A DNA stretch of 64,000 bases from Thermogemmatispora tikiterensis (GCF_003268475.1 NZ_MCIF01000002.1:3211382-3275381), one strand, 5' to 3'; counted from the first letter of the stretch, positions 8,091 to 16,197 are shown. Translations and numbers: made by a program. Notes: generated by a model from the letters alone, not told the origin.

Positions 8091-8921
8091 GTGCTGGAAT
8101 TACTTGGGGCCATCGGCGGCATTGTTCTGGTCGATCTGGTGCTCAGCGGTGATAATGCTTTGGTCATCGGCGCTGCCGCAGCCCGGCTACCGCGTCGCGA
8201 GCGCTGGCTGGCTATTCTGATCGGAGGCGGCGGGGCAGTAGTCTTGCGCATCCTCTTTGCGATTGTCGCGACGCTGTTGCTGACCTTTCCGCTCCTGCAG
8301 GCGCTAGGAGGAGCGCTGCTGCTCTACATTGCGATACACCTGCTGACGGACCGCCTCAATCATCCGGAAAGTGGCCAGCCAGCTGGCTCTGACAGTTCCG
8401 CGCAGGCCGGGGCAATATCGCGGGAAGGCAGACACTCGCTGTGGCAGGCCCTGCTGACCATCATCATCGCCGATGCCACGATGAGCCTGGATAATGTCAT
8501 CGCCGTTGGAGCTTTGGCTCACGGCAACCTGCTCCTGCTGGCGGCGGGCATTCTGCTAAGCCTGCTTATTCTGCTCTTCGGGAGCGCTCTGGTCGCCGAG
8601 CTGATTGGACGCCTGCCCTGGCTCCTTGATGTGGCCGCTCTGGTGCTCGGCTGGACGGCAGGCCATATGATCCTGGGAGATCTCCGTCTGGGGCCATTTC
8701 TGAAGCAGGTCTGGTGGAGCGAGTACGCGGTCTACGCTTTCTGTCTGGGCCTGGTGCTGGCCGTCGATATCGCGCTGCGCCTGCGCGCTCGCCGGCCACA
8801 TTCCCTTTCCTCTTCCCCTTCGCCGTCGAGGGCTCCCGTAGCATCCCAGCCGTCGACCAGCGGCCCGACTCGGGATGAGGCCCTGCCGCGGAGCAAGTCC
8901 GATGAACGCTCTCAGCGATAA
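8091..8921 (+). CDS. TerC/YjbE-family integral membrane protein
   Basis: 276 aa with a GTG start after a purine-rich AGGAAAGAGAG stretch. It has the paired TerC motifs DLVLSGDNALVIGAAA in TM1 and IIIADATMSLDNVIAVGALA in the second half, each with conserved Asp and Asn in membrane helices. About seven helices are followed by a 40-residue Ser/Pro/Arg-rich cytoplasmic tail. TerC proteins of the YkoY/YjbE/MeeF type are linked to manganese export or metalation of secreted proteins; here the substrate is inferred from family only. The stop lies 20 bp inside the next gene, so the two are coupled. Confidence 0.88.
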   Translation: MLELLGAIGGIVLVDLVLSGDNALVIGAAAARLPRRERWLAILIGGGGAVVLRILFAIVATLLLTFPLLQALGGALLLYIAIHLLTDRLNHPESGQPAGSDSSAQAGAISREGRHSLWQALLTIIIADATMSLDNVIAVGALAHGNLLLLAAGILLSLLILLFGSALVAELIGRLPWLLDVAALVLGWTAGHMILGDLRLGPFLKQVWWSEYAVYAFCLGLVLAVDIALRLRARRPHSLSSSPSPSRAPVASQPSTSGPTRDEALPRSKSDERSQR

Positions 8922-9657
8922 GGCACTGGTCCGACTAGAGCAGCTCTACGAGCAGTATGGCTATATCGCGGCGTTGCTGGGAGCCTTCACAGAGAATACG
9001 GCCCTCCTGGGCCTGCTGCTGCCGGGTGGCTCCCTGGCTCTGCTAGCGGCCTTCCTGGCACGAGAGGGTCAGCTCAATATCGTGGGTGTCTTCCTCTGCG
9101 TCTGGCTGGGCACAGTGCTCGGCTACCACTGCGATTATCTGATCGGACGCCTGCTACTTGCCAGAAGCCTGCCCCACCATCTGCCCGCATGGCTTGATCG
9201 ACGCTGGCGACTGGCCGCCCGTCTGCGACTGGCCCGACGCTGGCTTCAGCATCATGGTGGGAAGGCTATTCTCTTCTCCCATCTAGTCGGTCACATGCGT
9301 TCGCTGACCGCCCTGAGCGCAGGCTTGTCAGCCATGCGCTATTGGCGCTTCTTGCTCTGGGAGCTGCTGGCTGCTGGCCTGTGGAGTCTGCTCTATTGCG
9401 GCCTCGGCTACTGGCTGGCGAGCGAATACGCTCTTCTGAGTCGGCTACTCCAGGGAAGTGGCTGGGCCTTCGGCTTGCTGCTGGCCGGAATCGCGATCGG
9501 GTGGATGGCCTGGCGCCTGGGCCGCCACCGTTGGCGAGGCCGAGGCAGGCGCTCAGGTCCGCGCCCCTTTCCTCAGAAGAAAGTCGCCCTCTTCAGCCAG
9601 GATCAGAGTCCCCCTGCCCCCAGCGAAGACCCTCGCTCAGGCTCCTCATATGAATAA
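8902..9657 (+). CDS. DedA-family membrane protein
   Basis: 251 aa from ATG 8902, which has GGAG 8 nt before it. DedA (SNARE-associated/VTT) proteins are polytopic transporters involved in lipid carrier recycling and envelope homeostasis. Visible features are FTENTALLGLLLPGGSLAL near residue 30 (the E-x(3-4)-P-G-E-type re-entrant motif with Gly in place of the usual Glu), LGTVLGYHCDYLIGR, and the second amphipathic motif SHLVGHMRSLTALSAG, corresponding to the family's R-F-x-P-x-x-R region but with H-M-R. The Arg-rich C-terminal 40 residues are cytoplasmic. The gene overlaps TerC by 20 bp. Confidence 0.85.
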   Translation: MNALSDKALVRLEQLYEQYGYIAALLGAFTENTALLGLLLPGGSLALLAAFLAREGQLNIVGVFLCVWLGTVLGYHCDYLIGRLLLARSLPHHLPAWLDRRWRLAARLRLARRWLQHHGGKAILFSHLVGHMRSLTALSAGLSAMRYWRFLLWELLAAGLWSLLYCGLGYWLASEYALLSRLLQGSGWAFGLLLAGIAIGWMAWRLGRHRWRGRGRRSGPRPFPQKKVALFSQDQSPPAPSEDPRSGSSYE

Positions 9658-9662
9658 GGCCC

Positions 9663-9683
9663 GGAAGAGGAGTGCGCTCTTCC
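9663..9683. terminator. Hairpin after the TerC-DedA pair, weak terminator candidate
   Basis: GGAAGAG at 9663-9669 pairs perfectly with CTCTTCC at 9677-9683 around a 7-nt loop, just after the DedA stop. There is no T-tract, so intrinsic termination is only a possibility. Confidence 0.35.
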
Positions 9684-9760
9684 TCACGTCGTCCTCGGGG
9701 GCTGGCTGCGTTCCCCTCTGCTTAGCAGTCCTGCCCTGTCTTCCGATCGCTCATTCCGTT

Positions 9761-9800
9761 GGGTGAGCTGCCATTCTTTTGGGTGAGCTGCCATTCTTTG
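9761..9800. repeat. Tandem 20-bp direct repeat upstream of padR promoter
   Basis: Two copies of a 20-bp unit starting GGGTGAGCTGCCATTCTTT lie head to tail at 9761-9780 and 9781-9800 and differ only in the last base. They end 13 bp before a strong -35 element, a typical position for an activator or repressor site. Confidence 0.85.
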
Positions 9801-9813
9801 CGACGGAGATAGC

Positions 9814-9842
9814 TTGCTGCGTCTTCATGAGTAGACTATAAT
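9814..9842 (+). promoter_or_regulatory. Promoter of the PadR-like regulator
   Basis: TTGCTG (9814-9819), a 17-bp spacer and a perfect TATAAT (9837-9842). The predicted start near 9849 gives a leader of about 49 nt to the ATG at 9898. Confidence 0.7.
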
Positions 9843-9897
9843 GAGAGCACAGACCGCGCCTGCGAGGAGCCGGGTTGTTGTACGAGAGGAGTGGTGT

Positions 9898-10461
9898 ATG
9901 CACGTCAGCGAGCCTGCCGAATACGCCATTCTGGGGCTGCTGGAGGCGCGCCCCATGCATGGCTACGAGATGTTCCAGCATTTCCAGGGCGGGACACTGG
10001 GTCAGATTGTTCACCTGGAAATGAGTCAGATGTATGCGTTCCTCAAGAAGCTGGAGCGGCTCAACTACATTGTAGCGCAGCTGGAGCTGCAAGGCTCGCG
10101 CCCACCACGGAAGGTCTTTCATCTGACTCCCGCCGGCAGAGACTACTTTCGACACTGGTTGAAGGAGCCGGTCGAGCGCCCGCGTGATATTCGCATCCTG
10201 TTCTTACTGAAACTCTACTTTATCCGGCATGTCCTGCCCGCAGAGATGCCAGCCCTGATTGAGCGCCAGATCTCGGCCTGTCAGGAATTCTTGCACCACC
10301 TCGAAGGATTGCAGGGGGGTCAGGAGCAGCTCGCACCCATCCAGGACCTGGCCTTCTTCGATCGGGTGGTCCTGCGCAGCCGCATTCACCAGACGCGCGC
10401 GCTCATTGCCTGGCTGCAAGAGCTACAACATGACTACCGTCTCGTAGGCACGTCTTCATAG
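9898..10461 (+). CDS. PadR-family transcriptional regulator
   Basis: 187 aa, start at ATG 9898 after GAGAGGAG. The N-terminal winged helix (residues 1-90) has the PadR pattern AEYAILGLLEARPMHGYEM followed by MSQMYAFLKKLERLNYI and a wing ending in KVFHLTPAGRDYFRHWL. The C-terminal half (about 95-187) is helical, as in PadR subfamily 2 proteins with a dimerisation domain. PadR proteins usually repress their own or a neighbouring efflux or detoxification gene. Here no transporter is adjacent, and the next plus-strand gene is the CcsA-like one, so targets are unknown. The 20-bp tandem repeat just upstream may be its operator. Confidence 0.88.
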   Translation: MHVSEPAEYAILGLLEARPMHGYEMFQHFQGGTLGQIVHLEMSQMYAFLKKLERLNYIVAQLELQGSRPPRKVFHLTPAGRDYFRHWLKEPVERPRDIRILFLLKLYFIRHVLPAEMPALIERQISACQEFLHHLEGLQGGQEQLAPIQDLAFFDRVVLRSRIHQTRALIAWLQELQHDYRLVGTSS

Positions 10462-10565
10462 GAAGCTGCTCCCTCTTCAGCGTCCAGACTGGTCATCATC
10501 AGTCTTTCCTCACCGGCTACGCCTGGCGGGACACGGTTTCTTCGCTCAGCGCCACCTTCTTTCAT

Positions 10566-10594
10566 TTGACGCCCCTTCCTGGCTATGCTACTAT
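10566..10594 (+). promoter_or_regulatory. Promoter of the CcsA-like gene
   Basis: TTGACG (10566-10571), 17-bp spacer, TACTAT (10589-10594). The predicted start near 10601 gives a leader of about 125 nt. Confidence 0.6.
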
Positions 10595-10631
10595 CTCTAA
10601 TAACCAGATCCAAACCTTCCGTTGATCTCTC

Positions 10632-10662
10632 CTCCTTCCGCGCATCAGAGGCGCGGAAGGAG
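10632..10662 (+). repeat. 12-bp perfect hairpin in the leader of the CcsA-like gene
   Basis: CTCCTTCCGCGC at 10632-10643 and its exact reverse complement at 10651-10662 enclose a 7-nt loop. It lies between the predicted transcription start and the start codon and has no U-tract, so it is more likely a regulatory or mRNA-stabilising structure than a terminator. Confidence 0.65.
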
Positions 10663-10726
10663 TGGAAAGCGAGACGAATAGAATCAGCCTGGCAGTCCTG
10701 ATATGACATGATCAATGAGGTTAGTG

Positions 10727-11803
10727 ATGCAGCTTTTCATGGTGACGGCCAGTAGCGACACGGCGGCCCTGCAGGGACTGGCGACCCTGTCCAAGTATCT
10801 GTTTACTACTGGCCTCTGTATGATCGGCGTCATGACGGTGGCCTACCTCTGGTATACCATCGGTACCGCGCGCCTGGCCAGGCAGGTCGCCAGCCAGGAG
10901 CAGCGTCAACGGAGCAAAGGCAAGCTAGCGCAAGGAACGAGACGGGCCGCAGCTGTCTCCGCAGGCGGCGAAGGGGGAGTTGCTACCCTGGTGCGCAGCG
11001 AGGTCATTCTTCATGAACAGCCCGATGGAGAGAAGCCGATTCCGCTCAACCGCAGCCTCGTTGCCGTCGGACGCATTGGCACAACAGTAGGCTGGTTTGC
11101 GACCCTGACCCTGATCCTTTCGCAGGTGCTGCGCACGATTGTCACGAGGCACGCTCCCTGGAGCAATCTCTTCGAGTTCAGTGTCAGCTTTACTGCGGCC
11201 CTGCTGCTCAGCTATCTGATTTTCGAGGCGCGTTTTCACGAGCGCGTGCGGGCCTGGGGTCTCTACGTCTGCCTGCTCTCGGTGGTGACGCTGGTCATCG
11301 CAATCTATGTGGGCACCACCTACAACCTGATTACAGGTTCAGCTCAGCTGATTCCAGCTCTACAGGACCAGCCCATTTTGACGCTGCATGTCTCGATGGC
11401 CATCTTTGCTTACGCCCTGTTCAGCGTGGCCTTCGGAACCGGCCTGATCATCTTGCTCCAGGGCGGGAGCGGCCAGCGTATCGCCTGGCTGCCCTCAGCG
11501 GAGGCCGCCGATGAGCTAGGGTACAAGGCGGTGATCATTGGCTTCCCCTTGCTGGCACTCAATCTGATTCTGGGGGCCTACTGGGCAAACTACGCCTGGG
11601 GCCATTTCTGGAGCTGGGACCCCAAGGAAACATCAGCGCTGATCACCTGGCTGATCTACGCCGTTTATTTGCACGCCCGCGGCATCCGCGGCTGGCGCGG
11701 CAAGCGCATCGGCTGGCTGCTGGTCATTGGCTTTGCCGCCACGCTCTTCACTTACTACGGCGTGAGTTTCCTGGTGCCGAGCCTGCATAGCTATGCAAAG
11801 TAG
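10727..11803 (+). CDS. CcsA/ResC-type cytochrome c biogenesis protein (CcsB)
   Basis: About 358 aa integral membrane protein of the CcsA/CcmF/CcmC haem-handling superfamily. The Trp-rich haem-binding loop reads WGHFWSWDPKETSALITW (about residues 285-303) with flanking membrane helices. A soluble basic loop (about 55-105) follows TM1. ATG 10727 has GAGG 6 nt before it; ATG 10715 is an in-frame alternative. In System II this protein works with ResB/Ccs1 to export and ligate haem; no resB is in the window, while a full System I cluster lies at 39.8-49.0 kb. It may have its resB elsewhere, or be an orphan haem-handling protein. Confidence 0.82.
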   Translation: MQLFMVTASSDTAALQGLATLSKYLFTTGLCMIGVMTVAYLWYTIGTARLARQVASQEQRQRSKGKLAQGTRRAAAVSAGGEGGVATLVRSEVILHEQPDGEKPIPLNRSLVAVGRIGTTVGWFATLTLILSQVLRTIVTRHAPWSNLFEFSVSFTAALLLSYLIFEARFHERVRAWGLYVCLLSVVTLVIAIYVGTTYNLITGSAQLIPALQDQPILTLHVSMAIFAYALFSVAFGTGLIILLQGGSGQRIAWLPSAEAADELGYKAVIIGFPLLALNLILGAYWANYAWGHFWSWDPKETSALITWLIYAVYLHARGIRGWRGKRIGWLLVIGFAATLFTYYGVSFLVPSLHSYAK

Positions 11804-11855
11804 ATAAGCCGACGACTCTCCGGTCCGACTTACTCAACGCAGCTCCGCACAGGAC

Positions 11856-12623
11856 TTAGAGCAGTTCACGGGCCAGCAAGAGCCGATAGCGCGGGTTATA
11901 GGTTTTGTCGCAGAGGCTGCAGGAAACAGGACGGCTATAACGACGTGCCCGTGGGTATTCCTTGCCACAGTTAGGACAGACGTAGATATAACGTAGAGGC
12001 GCTCGCGCCCGTCGCAGCTGCTCGCGGCGGGCGCTCTCTGCATAGAGTAGCTGCCGCAGCTCTTCCAGATCATAGCCGGTAATGGCCGCTTCATCAGCGG
12101 CAATGGAATCATAGCCATGATGGCGATGGCGCCGGGGGGTCCCGCGCACCCGGTCAGCAAGATGGATCAGCTCATGGGCAACCGTGACCTCAATAGAGCG
12201 CGGCTGCATATCCGGCTCGATGAAAATGCAGTGCCGGTGGCGCGGCACCTCGCCCGCAGCGAAGGCCGAGCGAGACAACGCCCTTTCGCCAAAACCCGGC
12301 AGCGGCAGCATGGGGCTGGCCCGCCCACTCTCCAGCTGGCCCGGCTTGCGACTGGCCCGATCGGCTACTGAGGAACTGACCTTCCCGCCAAGCTGCACGT
12401 AGCAATAGCAGCCGAGCACCATGAAGTTGAGCCGCTTGCCTGTCCAGCGCTGATACTCACGACGATCCTGGGTCAGCGCCAACAGTACTAACTCACTCTC
12501 GGGCAGCCCTAAGCGCTGCCAGTAGTGCCAAAACCAGCGCTCTACCAGCGGTGTGGCATGTAGAATAGGACCGGCCTGCACAGGTGGAAGGGCCGGCAGG
12601 CCGGGTTTGCGTCTCGCAGCCAT
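11856..12623 (-). CDS. SprT-like zinc-dependent protein with C-terminal zinc ribbon
   Basis: 255 aa from ATG 12623. A metalloprotease-type HELIH motif lies at residues 150-154, followed by RHRHHGYDS (about 165-173), which could supply the third zinc ligand, as in SprT/Spartan-like domains. The C-terminal CPNC...CSLC (Cys 216, 219, 235, 238) forms a zinc ribbon of the SprT type. A variable loop at about 82-125 interrupts the N-terminal part of the fold. The start is uncertain because the frame stays open upstream, but that extension has shadow-like composition and no ribosome binding site. Bacterial SprT-like proteins are poorly characterised; a DNA-protein crosslink protease role would be extrapolation from eukaryotes. 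Confidence 0.75.
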   Translation of the reverse strand: MAARRKPGLPALPPVQAGPILHATPLVERWFWHYWQRLGLPESELVLLALTQDRREYQRWTGKRLNFMVLGCYCYVQLGGKVSSSVADRASRKPGQLESGRASPMLPLPGFGERALSRSAFAAGEVPRHRHCIFIEPDMQPRSIEVTVAHELIHLADRVRGTPRRHRHHGYDSIAADEAAITGYDLEELRQLLYAESARREQLRRARAPLRYIYVCPNCGKEYPRARRYSRPVSCSLCDKTYNPRYRLLLARELL

Positions 12624-12981
12624 ACGGTTCCGTTGCTCTCTACTTGCTGTAGTGTACTCCTCATCAGTCCGCCCGCTCAGGGCCTCTGCTCTCTCATCAG
12701 CAGAGCAGGTGACCCACCGTCGCCCCTCGGGGAAGCGAGCGACCGACGCCGGGAGCAGAGTCCGGCAGGGCAGCACCAGATCGCGCCTTAGGCTGGATCG
12801 GCGCTGTTCTCCTGCCTGGAGAGACCTGCCCGTCGGCTGTTGCCCAGTATAGCAGGGGGAGCCGCGAGGTGCAAGTTTCCCTCCCCTCGTCAACAGGCAG
12901 GGCTGAGGCAGTCGGCCAGTCAGCCAGCCCCGCCTGTATCCTCTCGCTGAGCAAGGATCAGAGGCGCAATGCACCAGACTG
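12624..12981. other. Intergenic region, nothing identified
   Basis: 358 bp between the SprT-like gene and the end of the E1 beta gene. No open frame with a ribosome binding site and no clear hairpin with a T-tract were seen. Confidence 0.5.
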
Positions 12982-13998
12982 TCACGCCAGCGCCTGTGCC
13001 CCGACAAGGCTGCGGGCAGCCTCGTAGATGCGCTCGACACTGGGAATAACGGCGCGCTCCAACGGCTCGGAGAAGGGGATTGGCACATCGGGCACTGCCA
13101 GCCGCTGGATCGGGGCCTTCAGCGAGCGGAGGGCGCCAGCCTGAATGCGGAAGGCCACTTCACCGCTCAGCCCGTAGCTCATGTAATCCTCATCCACAAT
13201 CAGCACCCGGCCAGTCTTACGGGCCGAAGCGACCAGCGTGGCCTCGTCTAGCGGTACCAGGGTCCGCAGATCAATGACTTCCGCTGAGATTCCCTCTTGG
13301 GCCAGCCGTTCGGCAGCTTTCAGACTGCGAGGAACCATCAGGCCAGCAGCCACAATGGTCAGGTCCTGCCCCTGCCGACGAACGGCAGCCTGTCCCAATT
13401 CGACAGTGTAGCGCTCCTCGGGAACCTCCTCTTCCTCGCCCTCGAAAGGCAAGAAGGGCAGACCCGTGAGCAGCTTGTGCCCGAAGATGATCACCGGGTT
13501 GGGGTCCGCCAGCGCGCGCATCGTCAGCCCCTTGGCATCGTAAGCCGTGGCAGGCACCACGATCTTGAAGCCCGGCAGATGCGCAAAGAGACTATAGAGG
13601 ACCTGTGAATGCTGGGCGGCATCGCCATACCCACCGCCGATTGCGGTGATGACCGTCACGGGCATCGGCAACTGCCCCCCAGACATATAGTAGTTTTTGG
13701 CCATGTGGTTAAACATCTGGTCAAAGCCGGCCCCACAGAAATCGACGAACATCAGAGAGACCACCGGGTGAAGGCCAACCGAGGCGGCTCCGACGGCCAT
13801 TCCCATAAAGGTCTGCTCGGTGATCGGCGTGTCAACAACCCGCTCACGACCATACTTCGGGAAGAGGCCCATAGTAAAGCCGAAGACGGCCCCCCAGTAG
13901 GTGACATCTTCCCCCAGCACCACAAGGCGCTCGTTGTGAGCCATCTCTTGATCAATGGCCTCAGCAATAGCAAAAGCCAACCCTTTGAGCTTTCTCAT
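12982..13998 (-). CDS. 2-oxoacid dehydrogenase E1 component, beta subunit
   Basis: 338 aa. Transketolase pyrimidine-binding domain with VVLGEDVTYWGAVFGFTMGL, RVVDTPITEQTFMGMAVGAA and a C-terminal transketolase domain with VIDLRTLVPLDEATLVASARKTGR and VDEDYMSYGLSGEVA. Together with the alpha subunit it decarboxylates pyruvate, acetoin or another 2-oxo acid using thiamine diphosphate and passes the acyl group to a lipoyl E2. The start overlaps the alpha-subunit stop in an ATGA arrangement, so the pair is coupled. No E2 or E3 gene follows; the next minus-strand gene, over 350 bp away, is unrelated, so partners must be encoded elsewhere. Confidence 0.9.
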   Translation of the reverse strand: MRKLKGLAFAIAEAIDQEMAHNERLVVLGEDVTYWGAVFGFTMGLFPKYGRERVVDTPITEQTFMGMAVGAASVGLHPVVSLMFVDFCGAGFDQMFNHMAKNYYMSGGQLPMPVTVITAIGGGYGDAAQHSQVLYSLFAHLPGFKIVVPATAYDAKGLTMRALADPNPVIIFGHKLLTGLPFLPFEGEEEEVPEERYTVELGQAAVRRQGQDLTIVAAGLMVPRSLKAAERLAQEGISAEVIDLRTLVPLDEATLVASARKTGRVLIVDEDYMSYGLSGEVAFRIQAGALRSLKAPIQRLAVPDVPIPFSEPLERAVIPSVERIYEAARSLVGAQALA

Positions 13999-15032
13999 TG
14001 GAAGACCCCCATCAGAGCCTCTTGCGGCTCCGGCAATGGACTGCTCTCTGCAAACTGGATGGCCGCTTCCGCCTCCTGCTGAGCCTCATCGCGCAGGCGA
14101 TTCAGCATCGCCTCATCGGCCCAGCCGAGCGTCTTGAGGCGCTCCCCCAGACGAGGAATGGGATCGAGGGCTTGCCAGCGCTCGACCTCCTCGCGCGTCC
14201 GGTACTCCTCGGCATCCCCCTCAAAGTGACCGCGGTAGCGGTAGCAGACCGCCTCGATGAGGGCTGGCCCCATGCCATTGCGCGCTCGCTCGATGACCAG
14301 CTTCGCCACGCGGTAGACGTCGATGAAGTCCATGCCATCGACAACGTAGGAGGGAATATTGAAGCTCTGGGCTCGCTGAAAGTGATGAACCGTGGAGAGA
14401 GCGGCCCATTTTGGCGTCGAGTCCGCGTAGAGGTTGTCCTCGATGACTACTACCAGGGGCAATTGGAAGAGGCCGGCAACGTTCAACGTTTCGGCAAACG
14501 TCCCATGATTGGCCGCCCCCTCACCGGCGAAAGCGACGGCCACAGTGCGCTGACCAAGCTTGCGAAAGGCAAAGGCGGCTCCCGCTGCTTGGGGGAAGGA
14601 GGCTCCCACAATGCCACTGCAGGCGAAGTGCCTGCCTGCGTCGAAGAGATGCATATGACCACCCTTGCCGTGGCAGAGGCCGCTGGCTTTGCCGAAGATC
14701 TCAGCCGCCAGCTTCTTTGGCTCGACTCCCTTGGCCAGGGCGTGATGGTGAGGCCGATGGGTACTGACGACAGCGTCGCCGTCCCCGAGCAGGGAGCAGA
14801 CCCCAACAGCTACCGCCTCCTGGCCAACAGCCAGGTGCATCTCACCCCGGATCGGCCCCGCCGCCATGTTGAATTCGGGCGTTTTGCCGATATAGTAGCG
14901 GTCGGCGATGAGGTTTTCGAAGGAGCGAATCAGGCAGAGCTGCCGATAGGCCCGACATAACTGGTCCGCATCCAGCCCGGCCTGGGCAACAAGATACTGC
15001 AGGTCCTGCGGGCTGGGTTCAGGCTTAATCAT
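13995..15032 (-). CDS. 2-oxoacid dehydrogenase E1 component, alpha subunit
   Basis: 345 aa. It has HLAVGQEAVAVGV, STHRPHHHALAKG and HGKGGHMHLFD (about 121-131), the set typical of the PDH/acetoin dehydrogenase E1 alpha group. The thiamine diphosphate site is slightly variant: GEG at 170-172 instead of GDG, ending in EDN at about 198-200 instead of NN. The replacement is conservative, so activity is likely. Start: ATG 15032 is preceded at ideal spacing by AGGAGGTGACC; an in-frame GTG at 15038 lies inside that Shine-Dalgarno and is not the start. Pyruvate versus acetoin cannot be decided without the partners. Confidence 0.9.
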   Translation of the reverse strand: MIKPEPSPQDLQYLVAQAGLDADQLCRAYRQLCLIRSFENLIADRYYIGKTPEFNMAAGPIRGEMHLAVGQEAVAVGVCSLLGDGDAVVSTHRPHHHALAKGVEPKKLAAEIFGKASGLCHGKGGHMHLFDAGRHFACSGIVGASFPQAAGAAFAFRKLGQRTVAVAFAGEGAANHGTFAETLNVAGLFQLPLVVVIEDNLYADSTPKWAALSTVHHFQRAQSFNIPSYVVDGMDFIDVYRVAKLVIERARNGMGPALIEAVCYRYRGHFEGDAEEYRTREEVERWQALDPIPRLGERLKTLGWADEAMLNRLRDEAQQEAEAAIQFAESSPLPEPQEALMGVFQ

Positions 15033-15256
15033 GGTCACCTCCTTCTGGCTGGAAGCAAGGCGCTACGAGAAAGTCACCGAGCCGCGCTCGGCAACGGAAG
15101 AAGAAGGCCCGAGATGCGGATAGATCGCCTGGCAGGACCAGCCTGACACAGGAAAGACAATCCAAGGCTGAGTTGCCTCTTCTTCTCCTGCCTTCCCTGC
15201 CCTGGCTGCAACTCGATCGTCTGGCTCAGCTTTGCTTGCTTGTTAGTCTGCTTCAA

Positions 15257-15285
15257 CTCTACTCGATGCCTCACGTAGCTGTCAA
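15257..15285 (-). promoter_or_regulatory. Possible promoter of the E1 alpha/beta operon
   Basis: On the minus strand, TTGACA (15280-15285) is followed after 17 bp by GTAGAG (15257-15262). The -35 is perfect but the -10 is poor, and the leader would be about 215 nt. Confidence 0.35.
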
Positions 15286-15313
15286 GGCAAAGATAGAAGT
15301 GGCTTGATAAACA

Positions 15314-15342
15314 TTGACAGGCCCTCTCATGAGCAGTAAGAT
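15314..15342 (+). promoter_or_regulatory. Promoter of the 161-aa hypothetical gene
   Basis: TTGACA (15314-15319), 17-bp spacer, TAAGAT (15337-15342), with a predicted leader of about 76 nt. It is back to back with the E1 promoter candidate in the 392-bp divergent gap. Confidence 0.65.
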
Positions 15343-15424
15343 GAGGCATACAGCACTATCAGACCTGTTGTCACCCAGATGGCGCGACTGTCCTCGGATC
15401 TCCGCCCCTGTAAGGAGTATCTGT

Positions 15425-15910
15425 ATGTCTTTCCAGGTCTTCATCAAAACAGAGAAATCCCTGCATCAACTGGCCAGCGAGATAGGCACGCACCTTTCCT
15501 TGCCTCCTTTCAAGCGGCAGCGGACCCGCGACGCGCTCTATTACCAATTTGAAATGCTAGGCATGCTGGTCATACTTCATTATCTTGAAGAAGAAGATCG
15601 AGCACCAGAAGTCCTCAATTATCCTTATGTTTTCACGCTGGAGCTGACTTTCACCGAGCATGACCTCGACACCGACGAGCTGGAGTATCGCCTGCAGCCC
15701 TACTATGCCCGCCTACTCAGCTTTTATCTAGGAGTAGAGACAGCCTACCACGAGAAGCAACGGATCAATCAGCGCTGGCGCATCCGCTATCATTTCTGTC
15801 GTAAGAATCCCAACTGGAAGGAAGACATTCTATACGGCGAGCCAGGCTGGCAGCCGGCGGTTATCGAGGAGCCGCCGAGCGAGTGGCGCAACCAGCTCGT
15901 CCCCTGGTGA
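15425..15910 (+). CDS. Hypothetical protein, 161 aa
   Basis: ATG 15425 has AAGGAG 7 nt upstream and a near-consensus promoter 80 bp further up, so expression is likely. The protein is soluble and rich in Tyr, Glu and Leu, with no signal peptide or membrane helix. Predicted alternating strands and helices include YYQFEMLGMLVILHYLEEED and YVFTLELTFTEHDLDTDELE; a basic-aromatic stretch WRIRYHFCRKNPNW lies near residue 120. I recognise no family. It stands alone between the E1 operon and the MaoC operon. Confidence 0.7.
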   Translation: MSFQVFIKTEKSLHQLASEIGTHLSLPPFKRQRTRDALYYQFEMLGMLVILHYLEEEDRAPEVLNYPYVFTLELTFTEHDLDTDELEYRLQPYYARLLSFYLGVETAYHEKQRINQRWRIRYHFCRKNPNWKEDILYGEPGWQPAVIEEPPSEWRNQLVPW

Positions 15911-16048
15911 GTCAGACCAAACCTGCCGCGCTCCTGGCCAGCTTTCGGCCAACCAGTCAGTCTGGCAACAAACGCCCGCCTTACTTTGTCTGCGCCGCTC
16001 GCTCCGGTGTTATGAAAGACAGGTTCACTGGCGCGCTGTCGCAGCCCC

Positions 16049-16077
16049 TTGTCTAAGCGGCCTGATCATGTTACAGT
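16049..16077 (+). promoter_or_regulatory. Probable promoter of the MaoC-ligase-R2lox operon
   Basis: TTGTCT (16049-16054), 17-bp spacer, TACAGT (16072-16077). The predicted leader is about 187 nt and contains the repeats at 16147-16197. Confidence 0.45.
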
Positions 16078-16146
16078 TTTTATCGAGAGCGGTTGCTGCC
16101 GCTGCCGCATTTCAGTGATGTCAAACTGCGAGCGTGAGAGTGCATC

Positions 16147-16197
16147 CTTGCGCAAGCGCATCAGTCAGTACACGAGTGAGTACTCCCCAGTCAGTAC
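16147..16197. promoter_or_regulatory. Palindrome and direct repeats in the MaoC operon leader
   Basis: CTTGCGCAAG (16147-16156) is a perfect 10-bp palindrome. CAGTCAGTAC occurs twice, at 16162-16171 and 16188-16197, 26 bp apart. These elements sit between the predicted promoter and the ATG at 16271 and may be regulator binding sites; no regulator gene is adjacent. Confidence 0.45.
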
